The position numbers were made by a program, and so were the translations under genes. Below are positions 15,465 through 23,574 of a stretch of 44,723 bases of DNA, in pieces. This DNA comes from JALHOM01 sp964615775 (lineage in GTDB: Bacteria > Patescibacteriota > Saccharimonadia > Saccharimonadales > 2-12-FULL-41-12). The notes under the pieces were generated by a model that saw only the letters and a list, made by a program, of their open reading frames with translations, was not told where the DNA came from and ran no database searches. Every line of letters starts with the position of its first letter. Position 1 is the first letter of the stretch. Location: the NCBI GenBank assembly GCA_964615775.1, contig CAZTQB010000007.1, forward strand, positions 1 to 44,723. Direction: 5' to 3'.

Positions 15465-15836
15465 ATGAAGCGTGTACTGCTAGTTGAACCAAATAAAGAT
15501 TTAGGCAAAATAATTAAAAAATATTTAGAAGGTTGCAAGTATAAAGTCTGTCACGTCTGTAATGCCGAGAGTGCTATTATTGAGGCCGATATTAAAAAAC
15601 CAGATGTAGTGGTGTTAGAACTAGCTATTGCTGACCAAAATGGTGTAGCATTTTTGCACGAATTTCGCTCGTATGGTGACTGGATAAATGTCCCAATTAT
15701 TATCCATACTTTTTTGGCTCGTCAAAACAACCAAATTGTCGCTAGCTTAGAGTCGTTAGGCGTAAAAAAATATTTATATAAACCAAAAACTTCCCTAAAT
15801 GACTTAAATTTGGCCTTAAAAACAACTATTTTGTAG
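15465..15836 (+). CDS. Atypical receiver-domain protein with Asp-to-Glu at the phospho-site
   Basis: The 123-residue protein has the receiver pattern: hydrophobic strand MKRVLLVEPNKD, central strand DVVVLELAIADQNG, Thr82 in IIHTF and Lys106 in YLYKPK. The phospho-acceptor Asp is replaced by Glu52, and one of the two Mg-binding acids by Pro9 in VEPN. Such a protein cannot be phosphorylated in the usual way; Glu can mimic the phosphorylated state. It has no output domain. Its ATG lies 2 nt after the upstream kinase-like gene, and its stop touches the recO start, so all three are probably one transcript. Confidence 0.8.
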   Translation: MKRVLLVEPNKDLGKIIKKYLEGCKYKVCHVCNAESAIIEADIKKPDVVVLELAIADQNGVAFLHEFRSYGDWINVPIIIHTFLARQNNQIVASLESLGVKKYLYKPKTSLNDLNLALKTTIL

Positions 15837-16502
15837 ATGAAAAAAATCAATGACGAAGCAATCGTCTTAAAAAGAGTTAATTACGGCGAAAAAGACAGAA
15901 TTTTGAATGTGATTACGATGAATAATGGTCGTCAAGCCTTGTTTGCTAAAAGTGTGCGGGCAAGTAAGAGCAGATTAGCTGGTGGTGTTGAATTGATGAC
16001 GGTAAGTAATATAAGCTTTATCGACACCAACAAAGATATTAAAAAACTGATTAGTGCAGATATGAAGATTTACTTCGAAGATATTATAAAAGACATGAAA
16101 CGGCTTGATTTGGCGTTTGTTGGTCTAAAGTTGATTGATAAAATCACGGTTGAAACAGCAGAGTCGTATCATTATGTAAGTTTAAAAACTTTCCTTATAT
16201 ATCTAAATAAACCACAGTTCAACTCAAAAGTAGTGGACATTTGGTTTGGTTTGCATGTACTTTTTTTGGCTGGTTTGCTGAGTGAGCTACTGGCGGTAGG
16301 TGAGGGTAATAATAAATACTCTTTTGATTATGAAAAACAAATTTTTATATCAGATAGTAATGGCAGTCTAGAGGAAAATGACATAAAATTTATGCGTTTG
16401 CTGGCCAAAAACTCCACGCCGATTAATTTTGAAAATTTGCCAGCTAACATAGAAGTTATTCAAAATATTAAAAACCACCTAGTTGGCTTTGGTTTTGATT
16501 AG
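15837..16502 (+). CDS. recO: DNA repair protein RecO
   Basis: RecO anneals single strands and helps load RecA in the RecFOR route of gap repair. The 221-residue protein has the N-terminal OB-fold (EAIVLKRVNYGEKDRILNV, then FAKSVRASKSRLAGGVE) and a C-terminal helical domain. The Cys4 zinc site found in many RecO proteins is not visible, which is common in the family. The ATG begins immediately after the stop of the receiver gene. recO next to the glycyl-tRNA synthetase gene is also seen in Firmicutes. Confidence 0.9.
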   Translation: MKKINDEAIVLKRVNYGEKDRILNVITMNNGRQALFAKSVRASKSRLAGGVELMTVSNISFIDTNKDIKKLISADMKIYFEDIIKDMKRLDLAFVGLKLIDKITVETAESYHYVSLKTFLIYLNKPQFNSKVVDIWFGLHVLFLAGLLSELLAVGEGNNKYSFDYEKQIFISDSNGSLEENDIKFMRLLAKNSTPINFENLPANIEVIQNIKNHLVGFGFD

Positions 16503-16523
16503 CCAAAAAATTGAAAAATCCAG

Positions 16524-16529
16524 TATAAT
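16524..16529 (+). promoter_or_regulatory. -10 box of glyQS
   Basis: TATAAT lies just after the recO stop and ends 7 nt before the ATG at 16537. This spacing predicts a leaderless glyQS mRNA and separates it from the recO transcript. Confidence 0.6.
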
Positions 16530-16536
16530 AATAGCT

Positions 16537-17835
16537 ATGAGTGAGGAAAAAAAGACAAAAGTGTCTATGGAAGATATTGTAAGTTTGTGTAAGCGTCGTG
16601 GATTTATATACCAGGGTAGCGAAGTTTATGGTGGGTTAGCTGGAACCTGGGACTATGGTCCATTGGGTGTGGCCTTGAAGCGAAACATTATGAGCTTATG
16701 GTGGAAAATGTTTGTTGAAGAACGTGATGACATGTATGGCGTAGACGCTGCGATTTTAATGAATCAGAAAGTTTGGAAGGCTAGTGGACATGTTGATACC
16801 TTTACTGATCCATTGGTGGAATGTAGTAACTGCAAAGGTCGATTTAGGGAAGATAAAATAGACACAAGCAAATGCCCAAATTGTGGTACAAAAAATTCAT
16901 TTGGTGAGGCTCGTCAGTTTAATATGATGTTTAAAACTAACGTTGGTCCGGTAGCTGACGAAAATTCAATCAGCTATTTGCGTCCAGAAACTGCCCAAGG
17001 GATTTTTACAAATTTCAAGAACATAGTAGATAGCTTCAGTCCAGATCTGCCATTTGGAATTGCTCAGCAGGGCAAAGCTTTTCGTAACGAGATTAGCCCA
17101 AGAGATTTTGTGTTTCGTAGTCGAGAATTTGAGCAGATGGAGATTGAATATTTTGTCGATCCGAACAATTGGCAAGGAGAGTTTGAGAAGTGGAGGCTTA
17201 ATATCCATGAATGGTTTAAAATGCTTAATTTACCAGCAGAATCTGTACATGAGTTAGAGGTTCCAAAAGACGATTTAGCTCACTACAGCAAACGCACAAT
17301 TGACTTTGAGTTTGACTATCCACATGGTCGAGATGAGCTACTTGGTATGGCCTACAGAACAGATTTTGACCTAAACAACGTACAGCGTGATAGTGGCAAA
17401 AGTATGTTATATCGACCAAAAGATGATTCCAAGCCATTTGTACCACATGTGATTGAACCAAGTTTTGGTGTGGAGCGAGCAATTATGGCAGTGTTAATTT
17501 CTGCGTATAAGGAAGATGAGGTTAACGGTGAAAAACGGATTTTCTTGCAGTTTCCGTATCATTTAGCACCCATTAAATATGCTGTTTCGCCATTGTTAAA
17601 AAATAAGCCTGAATTAGTTAAAAAAGCCCAACAAGTTTACCAAAAACTTAAAGAGCAATATGGAGCTGTTATGTATGACGACAACGGCAACATTGGTAAA
17701 CGTTACCGTCGCCAAGATGAAATTGGTACGCCAAACTGTGTAGTTATAGACTTTGAAACACTTGAAGATGATACAGTAACTATTCGCGACCGCGATACTA
17801 CTACCCAAAAGCGTATTAAAATCGAAGAGCTTTAG
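16537..17835 (+). CDS. glyQS: Glycyl-tRNA synthetase, single-chain dimeric type
   Basis: This class II enzyme charges tRNA-Gly. The 432-residue product is the alpha2 form, not the alpha2beta2 form. Visible parts are the N-terminal IVSLCKRRGFIYQGSEVYGG, a zinc-binding insert with Cys96, Cys99, Cys113 and Cys116, motif 2 (FRNEISPRDFVFRSREFEQ), motif 3 (EPSFGVERAIMA) and the C-terminal anticodon-binding domain. It is a little shorter than the Thermus enzyme (about 506). The frame is open 18 codons upstream into recO, but the promoter and the ATG at 16537 decide the start. Confidence 0.96.
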   Translation: MSEEKKTKVSMEDIVSLCKRRGFIYQGSEVYGGLAGTWDYGPLGVALKRNIMSLWWKMFVEERDDMYGVDAAILMNQKVWKASGHVDTFTDPLVECSNCKGRFREDKIDTSKCPNCGTKNSFGEARQFNMMFKTNVGPVADENSISYLRPETAQGIFTNFKNIVDSFSPDLPFGIAQQGKAFRNEISPRDFVFRSREFEQMEIEYFVDPNNWQGEFEKWRLNIHEWFKMLNLPAESVHELEVPKDDLAHYSKRTIDFEFDYPHGRDELLGMAYRTDFDLNNVQRDSGKSMLYRPKDDSKPFVPHVIEPSFGVERAIMAVLISAYKEDEVNGEKRIFLQFPYHLAPIKYAVSPLLKNKPELVKKAQQVYQKLKEQYGAVMYDDNGNIGKRYRRQDEIGTPNCVVIDFETLEDDTVTIRDRDTTTQKRIKIEEL

Positions 17836-17914
17836 GCAAGCAACTGTATCAAAAGTAAAGTAATTTAACAGCAATACTGTATAATATAGACACTAATAGG
17901 GAGGCTATAAAATT

Positions 17915-18541
17915 ATGGCAAAAGTTACAAAAACCACTGTGTCGAATGATAACGCACAAAAAGAAAACCAAAAAATTTTAAATGAACGAGAAAAAAATGC
18001 ACACCCAGGCTTTTTCTTAAGAGCGGCAGTATGGATTTTGTCTAGATTTCCATTTACAAAAAATAAATATCAAAATTGGACAAGTGGCCGTCGTATTTTG
18101 GTTGGCTGGTTGCTGTGGATTGTTTGTTTGCCAATTATTCCACTTGTGGCCATAATTATTTGGTATGTTCATGACCCAGAAGGTTTTAAGAAAAGTCCGT
18201 GGGCAAAGGCTCTAATTGGACTATTTGTGGTGTGGTTGGCAGCATTTGGAATGATTGCCACCGAACCAGCCCAGGTAGATCAAAATGGTAAGTATTCACC
18301 AATCCAGACTAAAGCTGACGGAGAAAATGGTGGTAGTATTGCCGAAAAGCCAGCCTCTGAAGCCAGCCAGCAATCAAAAGATAAGGTTAAAACTCAGACA
18401 ACTTCAAATAAGTCTAATGGTCAACAGTTTGAAAACTGTACGGCAGCCTTTGATGCAGGGGTTTTTGATATCAAACGCAGCGATCCTGCTTATCAAAACA
18501 AACTTGATCGTGACAATGACGGTATCGCTTGCGAAAAATAG
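17915..18541 (+). CDS. Membrane protein with C-terminal Excalibur calcium-binding domain
   Basis: The 208-residue product has a charged N-terminal cytoplasmic part, two hydrophobic segments (about 61-85 and 97-115), a low-complexity stalk (about 120-170) and a C-terminal Excalibur domain (about 174-208) with Cys175 in ENCTAAFDAG, the calcium-loop-like DRDNDGIACE and Cys206, which probably form a disulfide. The domain would lie outside the cell. A GGGAGG Shine-Dalgarno precedes the ATG, with a TATAAT-like box near 17880. Excalibur domains occur on surface proteins and nucleases; here no catalytic domain is attached, so a wall- or calcium-binding role is the modest guess. Confidence 0.82.
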   Translation: MAKVTKTTVSNDNAQKENQKILNEREKNAHPGFFLRAAVWILSRFPFTKNKYQNWTSGRRILVGWLLWIVCLPIIPLVAIIIWYVHDPEGFKKSPWAKALIGLFVVWLAAFGMIATEPAQVDQNGKYSPIQTKADGENGGSIAEKPASEASQQSKDKVKTQTTSNKSNGQQFENCTAAFDAGVFDIKRSDPAYQNKLDRDNDGIACEK

Positions 18542-18608
18542 CAATATTGGCTAGAAATAGTAATTTTTGATAGTTGATTTTACATCACCTCTGACTTGGT
18601 TTTTGCGG

Positions 18609-18614
18609 TAAAAT
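18609..18614 (+). promoter_or_regulatory. -10 box of the DUF4868 gene
   Basis: TAAAAT ends 6 nt before the ATG at 18621, again predicting a leaderless mRNA. It would drive the three-gene cassette running to 21370. Confidence 0.5.
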
Positions 18615-18620
18615 ATCTAC

Positions 18621-19622
18621 ATGGAATCACAGAATACGCAAACTTCTGACCGAAAGGCAGAGTCAACTCAAGACACGGATATTTTCGCGTGGGCAAATAA
18701 CCTAGTTCAATACAAAGATGAGCTGACTATCGAGCTTTTTTTCGTCAGTCGAAACTATACCCTATACAAAACTAAAGTTGACCCAAGTTTAAAAAAATAT
18801 TTAGAACCAATATTTATTGATGAAGTACTAGAATATATTTTAGATGGTGTAGAGCAGGGTTTGGTGGTTAGAGGTTTTGAGGAAGCTGAGGCTGAACATA
18901 AAGTTTTGCAACGAACCAAGATGCAAAATGTAGCTAGCTTAAAAGAAGTTATGAATTGGCACGATCATCAATATGCCGAAATACCGGTTTTTTCTGACGA
19001 AGAGCATGATTTCAAGCGTATAAAAGGTGTAATGGCTAAGGTTAGCCATGCTGACATGAAGGACAGTCCATTTTATGTGTTTAAAGTTCTACCAAAAAGT
19101 CAGGTTATGACATCAAAAACCAGCTGGTTATTAAAAAATGGTAAGTTTATTAAGTTTGATGGTGAGGCGGTGATGCAGCTACCAGTTGATCCACAGCTTG
19201 TGCTGCTTGAAGATGACCTTTATGTTTTTAACCAAACCAAGCTTAAACAACTTTTCGGCTATGATGCTAAAGAAGCGAGTGTGGCCGCTAGTAAGGTTAG
19301 GGAGATACTAGATAATTTTAAACTAAGATTTGACGAGGGCATGGATTTAAACAAAATCGTTGAGGGCAAAAAATCTCTGATCAAAAAATTGCAAAAAATT
19401 GACCCCAAAATAGTATCGCAAGAAGATTTATTAGCCCATGCCGAAGAGATGGGTGTTGATCTTATGCAGGATGAATCTGGGGCAATAATAATTATGGACG
19501 ATAAAGATGCGGCCAAGTTTGTAAACCTCTTAAATGATGATTACGTAGAATCACCAATGACGGGTATACGATACGAAATAGTAAACAAAAAGGCTCTTAA
19601 GGCAATTGAATCTGAAAATTGA
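18621..19622 (+). CDS. DUF4868 (KwaB-like) protein
   Basis: The 333-residue product matches the DUF4868 pattern: an N-terminal variable region, a central strand-rich part (FKRIKGVMAKVSHADMKD, then FYVFKVLPKSQV), a LVLLEDDLYVFNQTKLKQLF segment, a helix-rich linker with LIKKLQKIDPKIVS, and the C-terminal hallmark KFVNLLNDDYVESPMTGIRY. DUF4868 is the family of KwaB, the effector-side protein of the Kiwa anti-phage system, whose partner KwaA is a membrane protein. Here the stop overlaps (TGATG) the start of a tiny two-helix membrane protein, and a PIF1-type helicase follows. Family assignment is by eye from the conserved segments; a defence role is inference. Confidence 0.7.
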   Translation: MESQNTQTSDRKAESTQDTDIFAWANNLVQYKDELTIELFFVSRNYTLYKTKVDPSLKKYLEPIFIDEVLEYILDGVEQGLVVRGFEEAEAEHKVLQRTKMQNVASLKEVMNWHDHQYAEIPVFSDEEHDFKRIKGVMAKVSHADMKDSPFYVFKVLPKSQVMTSKTSWLLKNGKFIKFDGEAVMQLPVDPQLVLLEDDLYVFNQTKLKQLFGYDAKEASVAASKVREILDNFKLRFDEGMDLNKIVEGKKSLIKKLQKIDPKIVSQEDLLAHAEEMGVDLMQDESGAIIIMDDKDAAKFVNLLNDDYVESPMTGIRYEIVNKKALKAIESEN

Positions 19623-19843
19623 TGATTTTTATTAATAATAAAATAAAACTTTTAATACTAGTAGTAATATTAATTATTTTTATTCCGATAATTTATCATT
19701 TATACGAAGAAGCTATATCTCAAAAAGAGTTATTTGGTCCAAGGTTAATTTCGATTTTTCTTATAGTAATGATTGTTGTTCTAGATATGCGTGCATTAAT
19801 TTCTTTAATATTAGAAGTAATATTAGAATTTAAAAGTAAGTAG
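19622..19843 (+). CDS. Small two-helix membrane protein
   Basis: The 73-residue ORF starts at the ATG of a TGATG overlap with the DUF4868 gene; a TTG one codon earlier is possible but unnecessary. It is nearly all membrane: helix one about 8-26 (LLILVVILIIFIPII), a short polar loop with YEEAISQKELFGP, and helix two about 42-66, ending in KSK. The DNA is unusually AT-rich even for this genome, as expected from Ile/Leu codons. No family is recognised. The position, coupled to a KwaB-like gene, makes it a candidate functional analogue of KwaA, though KwaA is larger with four helices. Confidence 0.7.
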   Translation: MIFINNKIKLLILVVILIIFIPIIYHLYEEAISQKELFGPRLISIFLIVMIVVLDMRALISLILEVILEFKSK

Positions 19844-19852
19844 AATTTATTT

Positions 19853-21370
19853 GTGGACCAAGAACTTGCACTTGAAATAATGCTTGATGGACATAATGTA
19901 ATGTTGAGCGGTCCGGCTGGCTCTGGCAAAACTTATGTACTAAATCAATTTATTAAGCTTGCCAGGGGCAATGGAAAATCTGTGGCAATAACCGCCACCA
20001 CTGGACTAGCGGCAACTCATATAAACGGTTCGACAATTCATGCTTGGAGCGGCATAGGTGTTTTAGATTTTTTGCCAGCAAAATTTTATGAAAATTTGTC
20101 AAAAAACCGTATCGAACAAATAGAAAAAGCAGATATTTTGGTAATTGATGAGATTTCAATGCTGCATGATTTTCGGCTAGATATGATTGATGAAATAACT
20201 AGATCGCTGCGTAAGAATGACAAACCATTTGGTGGTTTGCAAGTGATTTTATGTGGCGATTTTTTTCAATTGCCTCCCGTCAATCGAACTGGTCGTGAAC
20301 AGAGCGGGTTTGTAGTAAACTCCGCTGCTTATAAAAATGCCAGAGTACTAGTTTGTTATTTAAATCAACAATACCGACAAGATGATGATAATTATCTCGA
20401 TATTTTAAATTCGATCAGAGCTAATGACTTACGTCGTAAGCACGTAGATGCACTACTCGCTCGACGAGGAATTGAGCTACAAGACATTACAGAACTTCAT
20501 ACCACAAATATCGATGTTGACGATATTAATAATGCTAGATTGGCAGAAGTTGAGGGAGATGAGTATGCATATGAGATGCTGGCTACTGGTAGTAACGGCT
20601 ATGTAGAATCTTTGAAGAAGTCCTGTTTAGCTAATGAAGTATTGAAACTCAAAAAGAGTGCTTTAGTAATGTGTATTCGTAATAATCCAGAAAAAAAATA
20701 TGTCAATGGATCACTAGGCGTTGTAGAAGGTTTCGAAAAGCTTACAAATTACCCAATCGTTAGGCTAAAGAATGGTAGACAAGTCACGATTTTGCCGGAA
20801 ACATGGGAGCTAAGAGATGGCGATAAAAAACGAGCCAGCATAACACAGATACCATTACGATTGGCCTGGGCGATTACAATTCATAAGAGCCAAGGAATGA
20901 CACTAGATGGTGCAAAGATTGATTTATCAAAAGCTTTTGTTGAAGGCATGGGTTATGTGGCGTTGTCGCGGGTGAAAAACTTAGATAGTTTGAGCTTAGT
21001 CGGTATTAACTCTACGGCTTTAAAAATAAGTAAGCAAGCTCTTGAGATTGATAAAGTTTTTAAAGATCAAACTTTGGCTAATGCAGAAGATTATCAGCAC
21101 CTAAGGCAAAAGGCCAAAGAGCGAGCCAAAAAGCCCAAAAGTCCAACCAAAAAACTCGATTCTTCATGGGCAAACAAGCTAGAAAAAATGCGAGGTAAGT
21201 ACCCAAATGCATATCGACCATGGTCTGAAAATGATGATAAAAAACTAGTCGAGTTATTTACAAAAAATAACCAAATAAGTGTAGATGAGCTTACTGCAAA
21301 GTTTGGCAGGCATCCTGGCTCAATTCGCTCACGACTCAAAAAACACTTTGGTGAAGACTCAATTAGCTAG
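19853..21370 (+). CDS. PIF1-family ATP-dependent DNA helicase
   Basis: The 505-residue protein is a superfamily 1B helicase. Walker A is GPAGSGKT (20-27), motif Ia ITATTGLAATHINGSTIHAW, Walker B ILVIDEISML, motif III GDFFQLPPV, and the late motifs RLAWAITIHKSQGMT and GYVALSRV close the core. A C-terminal extension (about 455-502) beginning RPWSENDDKKLVELF resembles a small helix-turn-helix attached to bacterial PIF1-like proteins. It starts at GTG, 9 nt after the small membrane gene, so it belongs to the same transcript. PIF1 enzymes unwind forked DNA and G-quadruplexes; here the host-maintenance and defence roles cannot be told apart. Confidence 0.93.
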   Translation: MDQELALEIMLDGHNVMLSGPAGSGKTYVLNQFIKLARGNGKSVAITATTGLAATHINGSTIHAWSGIGVLDFLPAKFYENLSKNRIEQIEKADILVIDEISMLHDFRLDMIDEITRSLRKNDKPFGGLQVILCGDFFQLPPVNRTGREQSGFVVNSAAYKNARVLVCYLNQQYRQDDDNYLDILNSIRANDLRRKHVDALLARRGIELQDITELHTTNIDVDDINNARLAEVEGDEYAYEMLATGSNGYVESLKKSCLANEVLKLKKSALVMCIRNNPEKKYVNGSLGVVEGFEKLTNYPIVRLKNGRQVTILPETWELRDGDKKRASITQIPLRLAWAITIHKSQGMTLDGAKIDLSKAFVEGMGYVALSRVKNLDSLSLVGINSTALKISKQALEIDKVFKDQTLANAEDYQHLRQKAKERAKKPKSPTKKLDSSWANKLEKMRGKYPNAYRPWSENDDKKLVELFTKNNQISVDELTAKFGRHPGSIRSRLKKHFGEDSIS

Positions 21371-21378
21371 AGTCGTGA

Positions 21379-21384
21379 TACAAT
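21379..21384 (+). promoter_or_regulatory. Extended -10 box of the GH1 gene
   Basis: TGA followed by TACAAT, ending 8 nt before the ATG at 21393. This supports the internal ATG over the longer frame that runs back into the helicase gene. Confidence 0.55.
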
Positions 21385-21392
21385 CATTATTA

Positions 21393-22709
21393 ATGAAAAA
21401 GCAAAAAATAATTCCAAAAAATTTCTTATGGGGAGCTAGTACGTCTTCGCATCAGGTAGAGGGCAATAACCATAATCAGTGGACTGTTTGGGAGCTAGAA
21501 AATGCTCTAAGGCTTGCTAAACATGCTGAGAAAAATCGTAACCCTGCTAGTATTGATAAATCACAGCTTAATAATTGGCAAGATATTAAAAAACAGGCAA
21601 CTAACCCAGAGAATTATATATCTGGCAGTGGGGTTGAACATTATAAACGCTACAAAGAAGATATAAAAATAGCAAAAGACTTGAATCTGAATTCTTTAAG
21701 ATTTGGCATTGAGTGGTCACGGATTGAACCAAATGAAGGTCAGTGGAATGAAAAACAGTGGCAACACTATCGTGATTACATAAATGAAATTATAGAACAA
21801 GGTTTGGAGCCGATTTTGAACATTTGGCACTGGACAATGCCTGTTTGGTTTTATGAAAAAGGTGGTTTTGAAAAAGCAAAAAATGTTCAGTATTTTTTAA
21901 GATTTGTTGAGAAAATGTGCCAAGAGTTACCTCTGGATAGACTGAAATATATAATCACCTTAAATGAACCGAATGTTTACACGACTTTTTCATATATAAT
22001 TGGTGATTGGCCGCCAAATCAGAAAAGTCAGCTGCAGGGAGCAAAGGTTTATCTTAATCTAGTGAAGAGCCATAAACGAGCCTATAAAATAATAAAAAAA
22101 CATCATTCGCATCTACAGATTGGTATTGCTGCTCAGCTGGCCAATGTCCAGTCTAAAAGGCCACGTAATTTGGTGGACGTAACTGCGACTCATTTAATGC
22201 GTTATGCTTGGAATTGGTGGTTTTTAAATCGTATAAAAAATTATCAAGACTTTGTTGGAGTTAATTATTATTTCACAGATTACTATGAGTGGTTGAGTAT
22301 GGATCTTTTAAGGCAGGGAAAGTTAATGCCAGAAAGAAAAAATCCAACTTTTCCGATGAGCGATATTGGTTGGTACATGGAGCCAGAAGGGCTGTATTCA
22401 CTAACCGTTAGAGTCTGGGCTCATTATAAAAAACCAATAATGATTACTGAAAATGGTTTAGCGGACATGCATGATGCTTATCGTCGTTGGTGGATAGAGC
22501 AGACGATTGTTGCATTGCAACGGTCAATGAGCGAAGGAATCGATATTGTTGGCTATATGCACTGGAGTTTACTTGATAATTTTGAATGGGCCGAAGGTTG
22601 GTGGCCAAAATTTGGTTTAGTCGAAGTTGACAGGCAAAATAATATGAAACGTACTATTAGACCTAGTGCTAAATATTTTGCTGAACAAATTCAATCATTT
22701 AAAGATTGA
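21393..22709 (+). CDS. Glycoside hydrolase family 1 (beta-glucosidase-like)
   Basis: The 438-residue protein is a GH1 (beta/alpha)8 barrel. It begins with the family signature FLWGASTSSHQVEG; the acid/base is Glu192 in TLNEPN and the nucleophile Glu353 in MITENG. HWTMPVWF and HWSLLDNFEWAEGW complete the sugar-binding walls. There is no signal peptide, so it should act inside the cell on imported beta-glycosides. The substrate sugar cannot be told. For an organism with few catabolic enzymes it is a notable retention. The start is chosen from the promoter and from homology at the N-terminus. Confidence 0.95.
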   Translation: MKKQKIIPKNFLWGASTSSHQVEGNNHNQWTVWELENALRLAKHAEKNRNPASIDKSQLNNWQDIKKQATNPENYISGSGVEHYKRYKEDIKIAKDLNLNSLRFGIEWSRIEPNEGQWNEKQWQHYRDYINEIIEQGLEPILNIWHWTMPVWFYEKGGFEKAKNVQYFLRFVEKMCQELPLDRLKYIITLNEPNVYTTFSYIIGDWPPNQKSQLQGAKVYLNLVKSHKRAYKIIKKHHSHLQIGIAAQLANVQSKRPRNLVDVTATHLMRYAWNWWFLNRIKNYQDFVGVNYYFTDYYEWLSMDLLRQGKLMPERKNPTFPMSDIGWYMEPEGLYSLTVRVWAHYKKPIMITENGLADMHDAYRRWWIEQTIVALQRSMSEGIDIVGYMHWSLLDNFEWAEGWWPKFGLVEVDRQNNMKRTIRPSAKYFAEQIQSFKD

Positions 22710-22734
22710 GATTTACCACCTAGAGTAACTTAAT

Positions 22735-23574
22735 TTAACTGCTAAAAGTGTTGCAAGAATTGGGGTTACCGGTTTTGTAGCCTTTATTAAACCAGTTGGC
22801 TCGGTCTTGAGCGGAGCCGTGGGTCCAAGTTTCGGGGTTGATTCGACCAGTAGTTTCTTTTTGAATGCGATCATCGCCCACAGCTTCAGCGGCGTCGATT
22901 GCTTCATTTATTTCATTCTCATTTTCGAACACACCTTGTTGACTAACTGAGTAGGCCCAAACTCCAGCGTAGCAGTCGGCTTGTAGCTCTAGTTTGACTG
23001 ACATTGTGTTGCTGTTGCCGTATCTGGATTGAACTTCGTCCATAATACCTAATTGATTTTGGACGTGATGCCCAACTTCATGGGCAATCACATAAGCTTG
23101 GGCTACATCGCCACCCTTAGCCCCAAATTTGTTAGTAAGCTCATCAAAAAAAGTTTCGTCTAGGTAAATAGTTTGATCAATTGGACAATAGTGTGGTCCG
23201 ACGGCCGAAGTGGCAATACCGCAACCAGATTTAGTTGCTGAGCGAAATAGGACTAAAGTTGGCTTTTTATAGACTTCTGACTGTTTGGCAAAGACATTTG
23301 TCCATAGGTCATTAGAAGAGCCAATGATTTTACTGGCAAAAGTCTTATAGCCATCATTTATACCGATATTTTCTGAACTATCTTGCCGTGTAACCTGAGA
23401 GTTCTCAACCGTTGATAAAATTTGTTGCAGAGTATTGGTATCGGTCCCGCCCAGGAAAGAATAAAGAAGTATTATACCTAAGCCAACCAGGCTACTAATT
23501 CCACCGATTGCAATACCACTGCCACGCCTATCTTCAACGTTTCCTGAAGTGCTAATTTTATCCCAAAATGCCAT
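22735..23574 (-). CDS. Neutral zinc metallopeptidase (YpfJ/COG2321 family)
   Basis: The 279-residue protein has a short cytoplasmic N-terminus (MAFWDKISTSGNVEDRRG, the family hallmark), one membrane helix (about 22-42) and an extracytoplasmic peptidase domain with HEVGH (165-169) and the third ligand region LELQADCYAGVWAY. Paired cysteines around 118-130 could form a disulfide. Length is typical. It ends convergently with the GH1 gene 25 nt away. Substrates of this family are unknown; the envelope location suggests protein turnover at the surface. Confidence 0.93.
   Translation of the reverse strand: MAFWDKISTSGNVEDRRGSGIAIGGISSLVGLGIILLYSFLGGTDTNTLQQILSTVENSQVTRQDSSENIGINDGYKTFASKIIGSSNDLWTNVFAKQSEVYKKPTLVLFRSATKSGCGIATSAVGPHYCPIDQTIYLDETFFDELTNKFGAKGGDVAQAYVIAHEVGHHVQNQLGIMDEVQSRYGNSNTMSVKLELQADCYAGVWAYSVSQQGVFENENEINEAIDAAEAVGDDRIQKETTGRINPETWTHGSAQDRANWFNKGYKTGNPNSCNTFSS

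Noticed and set aside
21285..21392. Longer N-terminus for the GH1 enzyme
   Set aside because: It overlaps the helicase gene out of frame, shows no GH1 similarity, and an extended -10 box lies just before the internal ATG at 21393.
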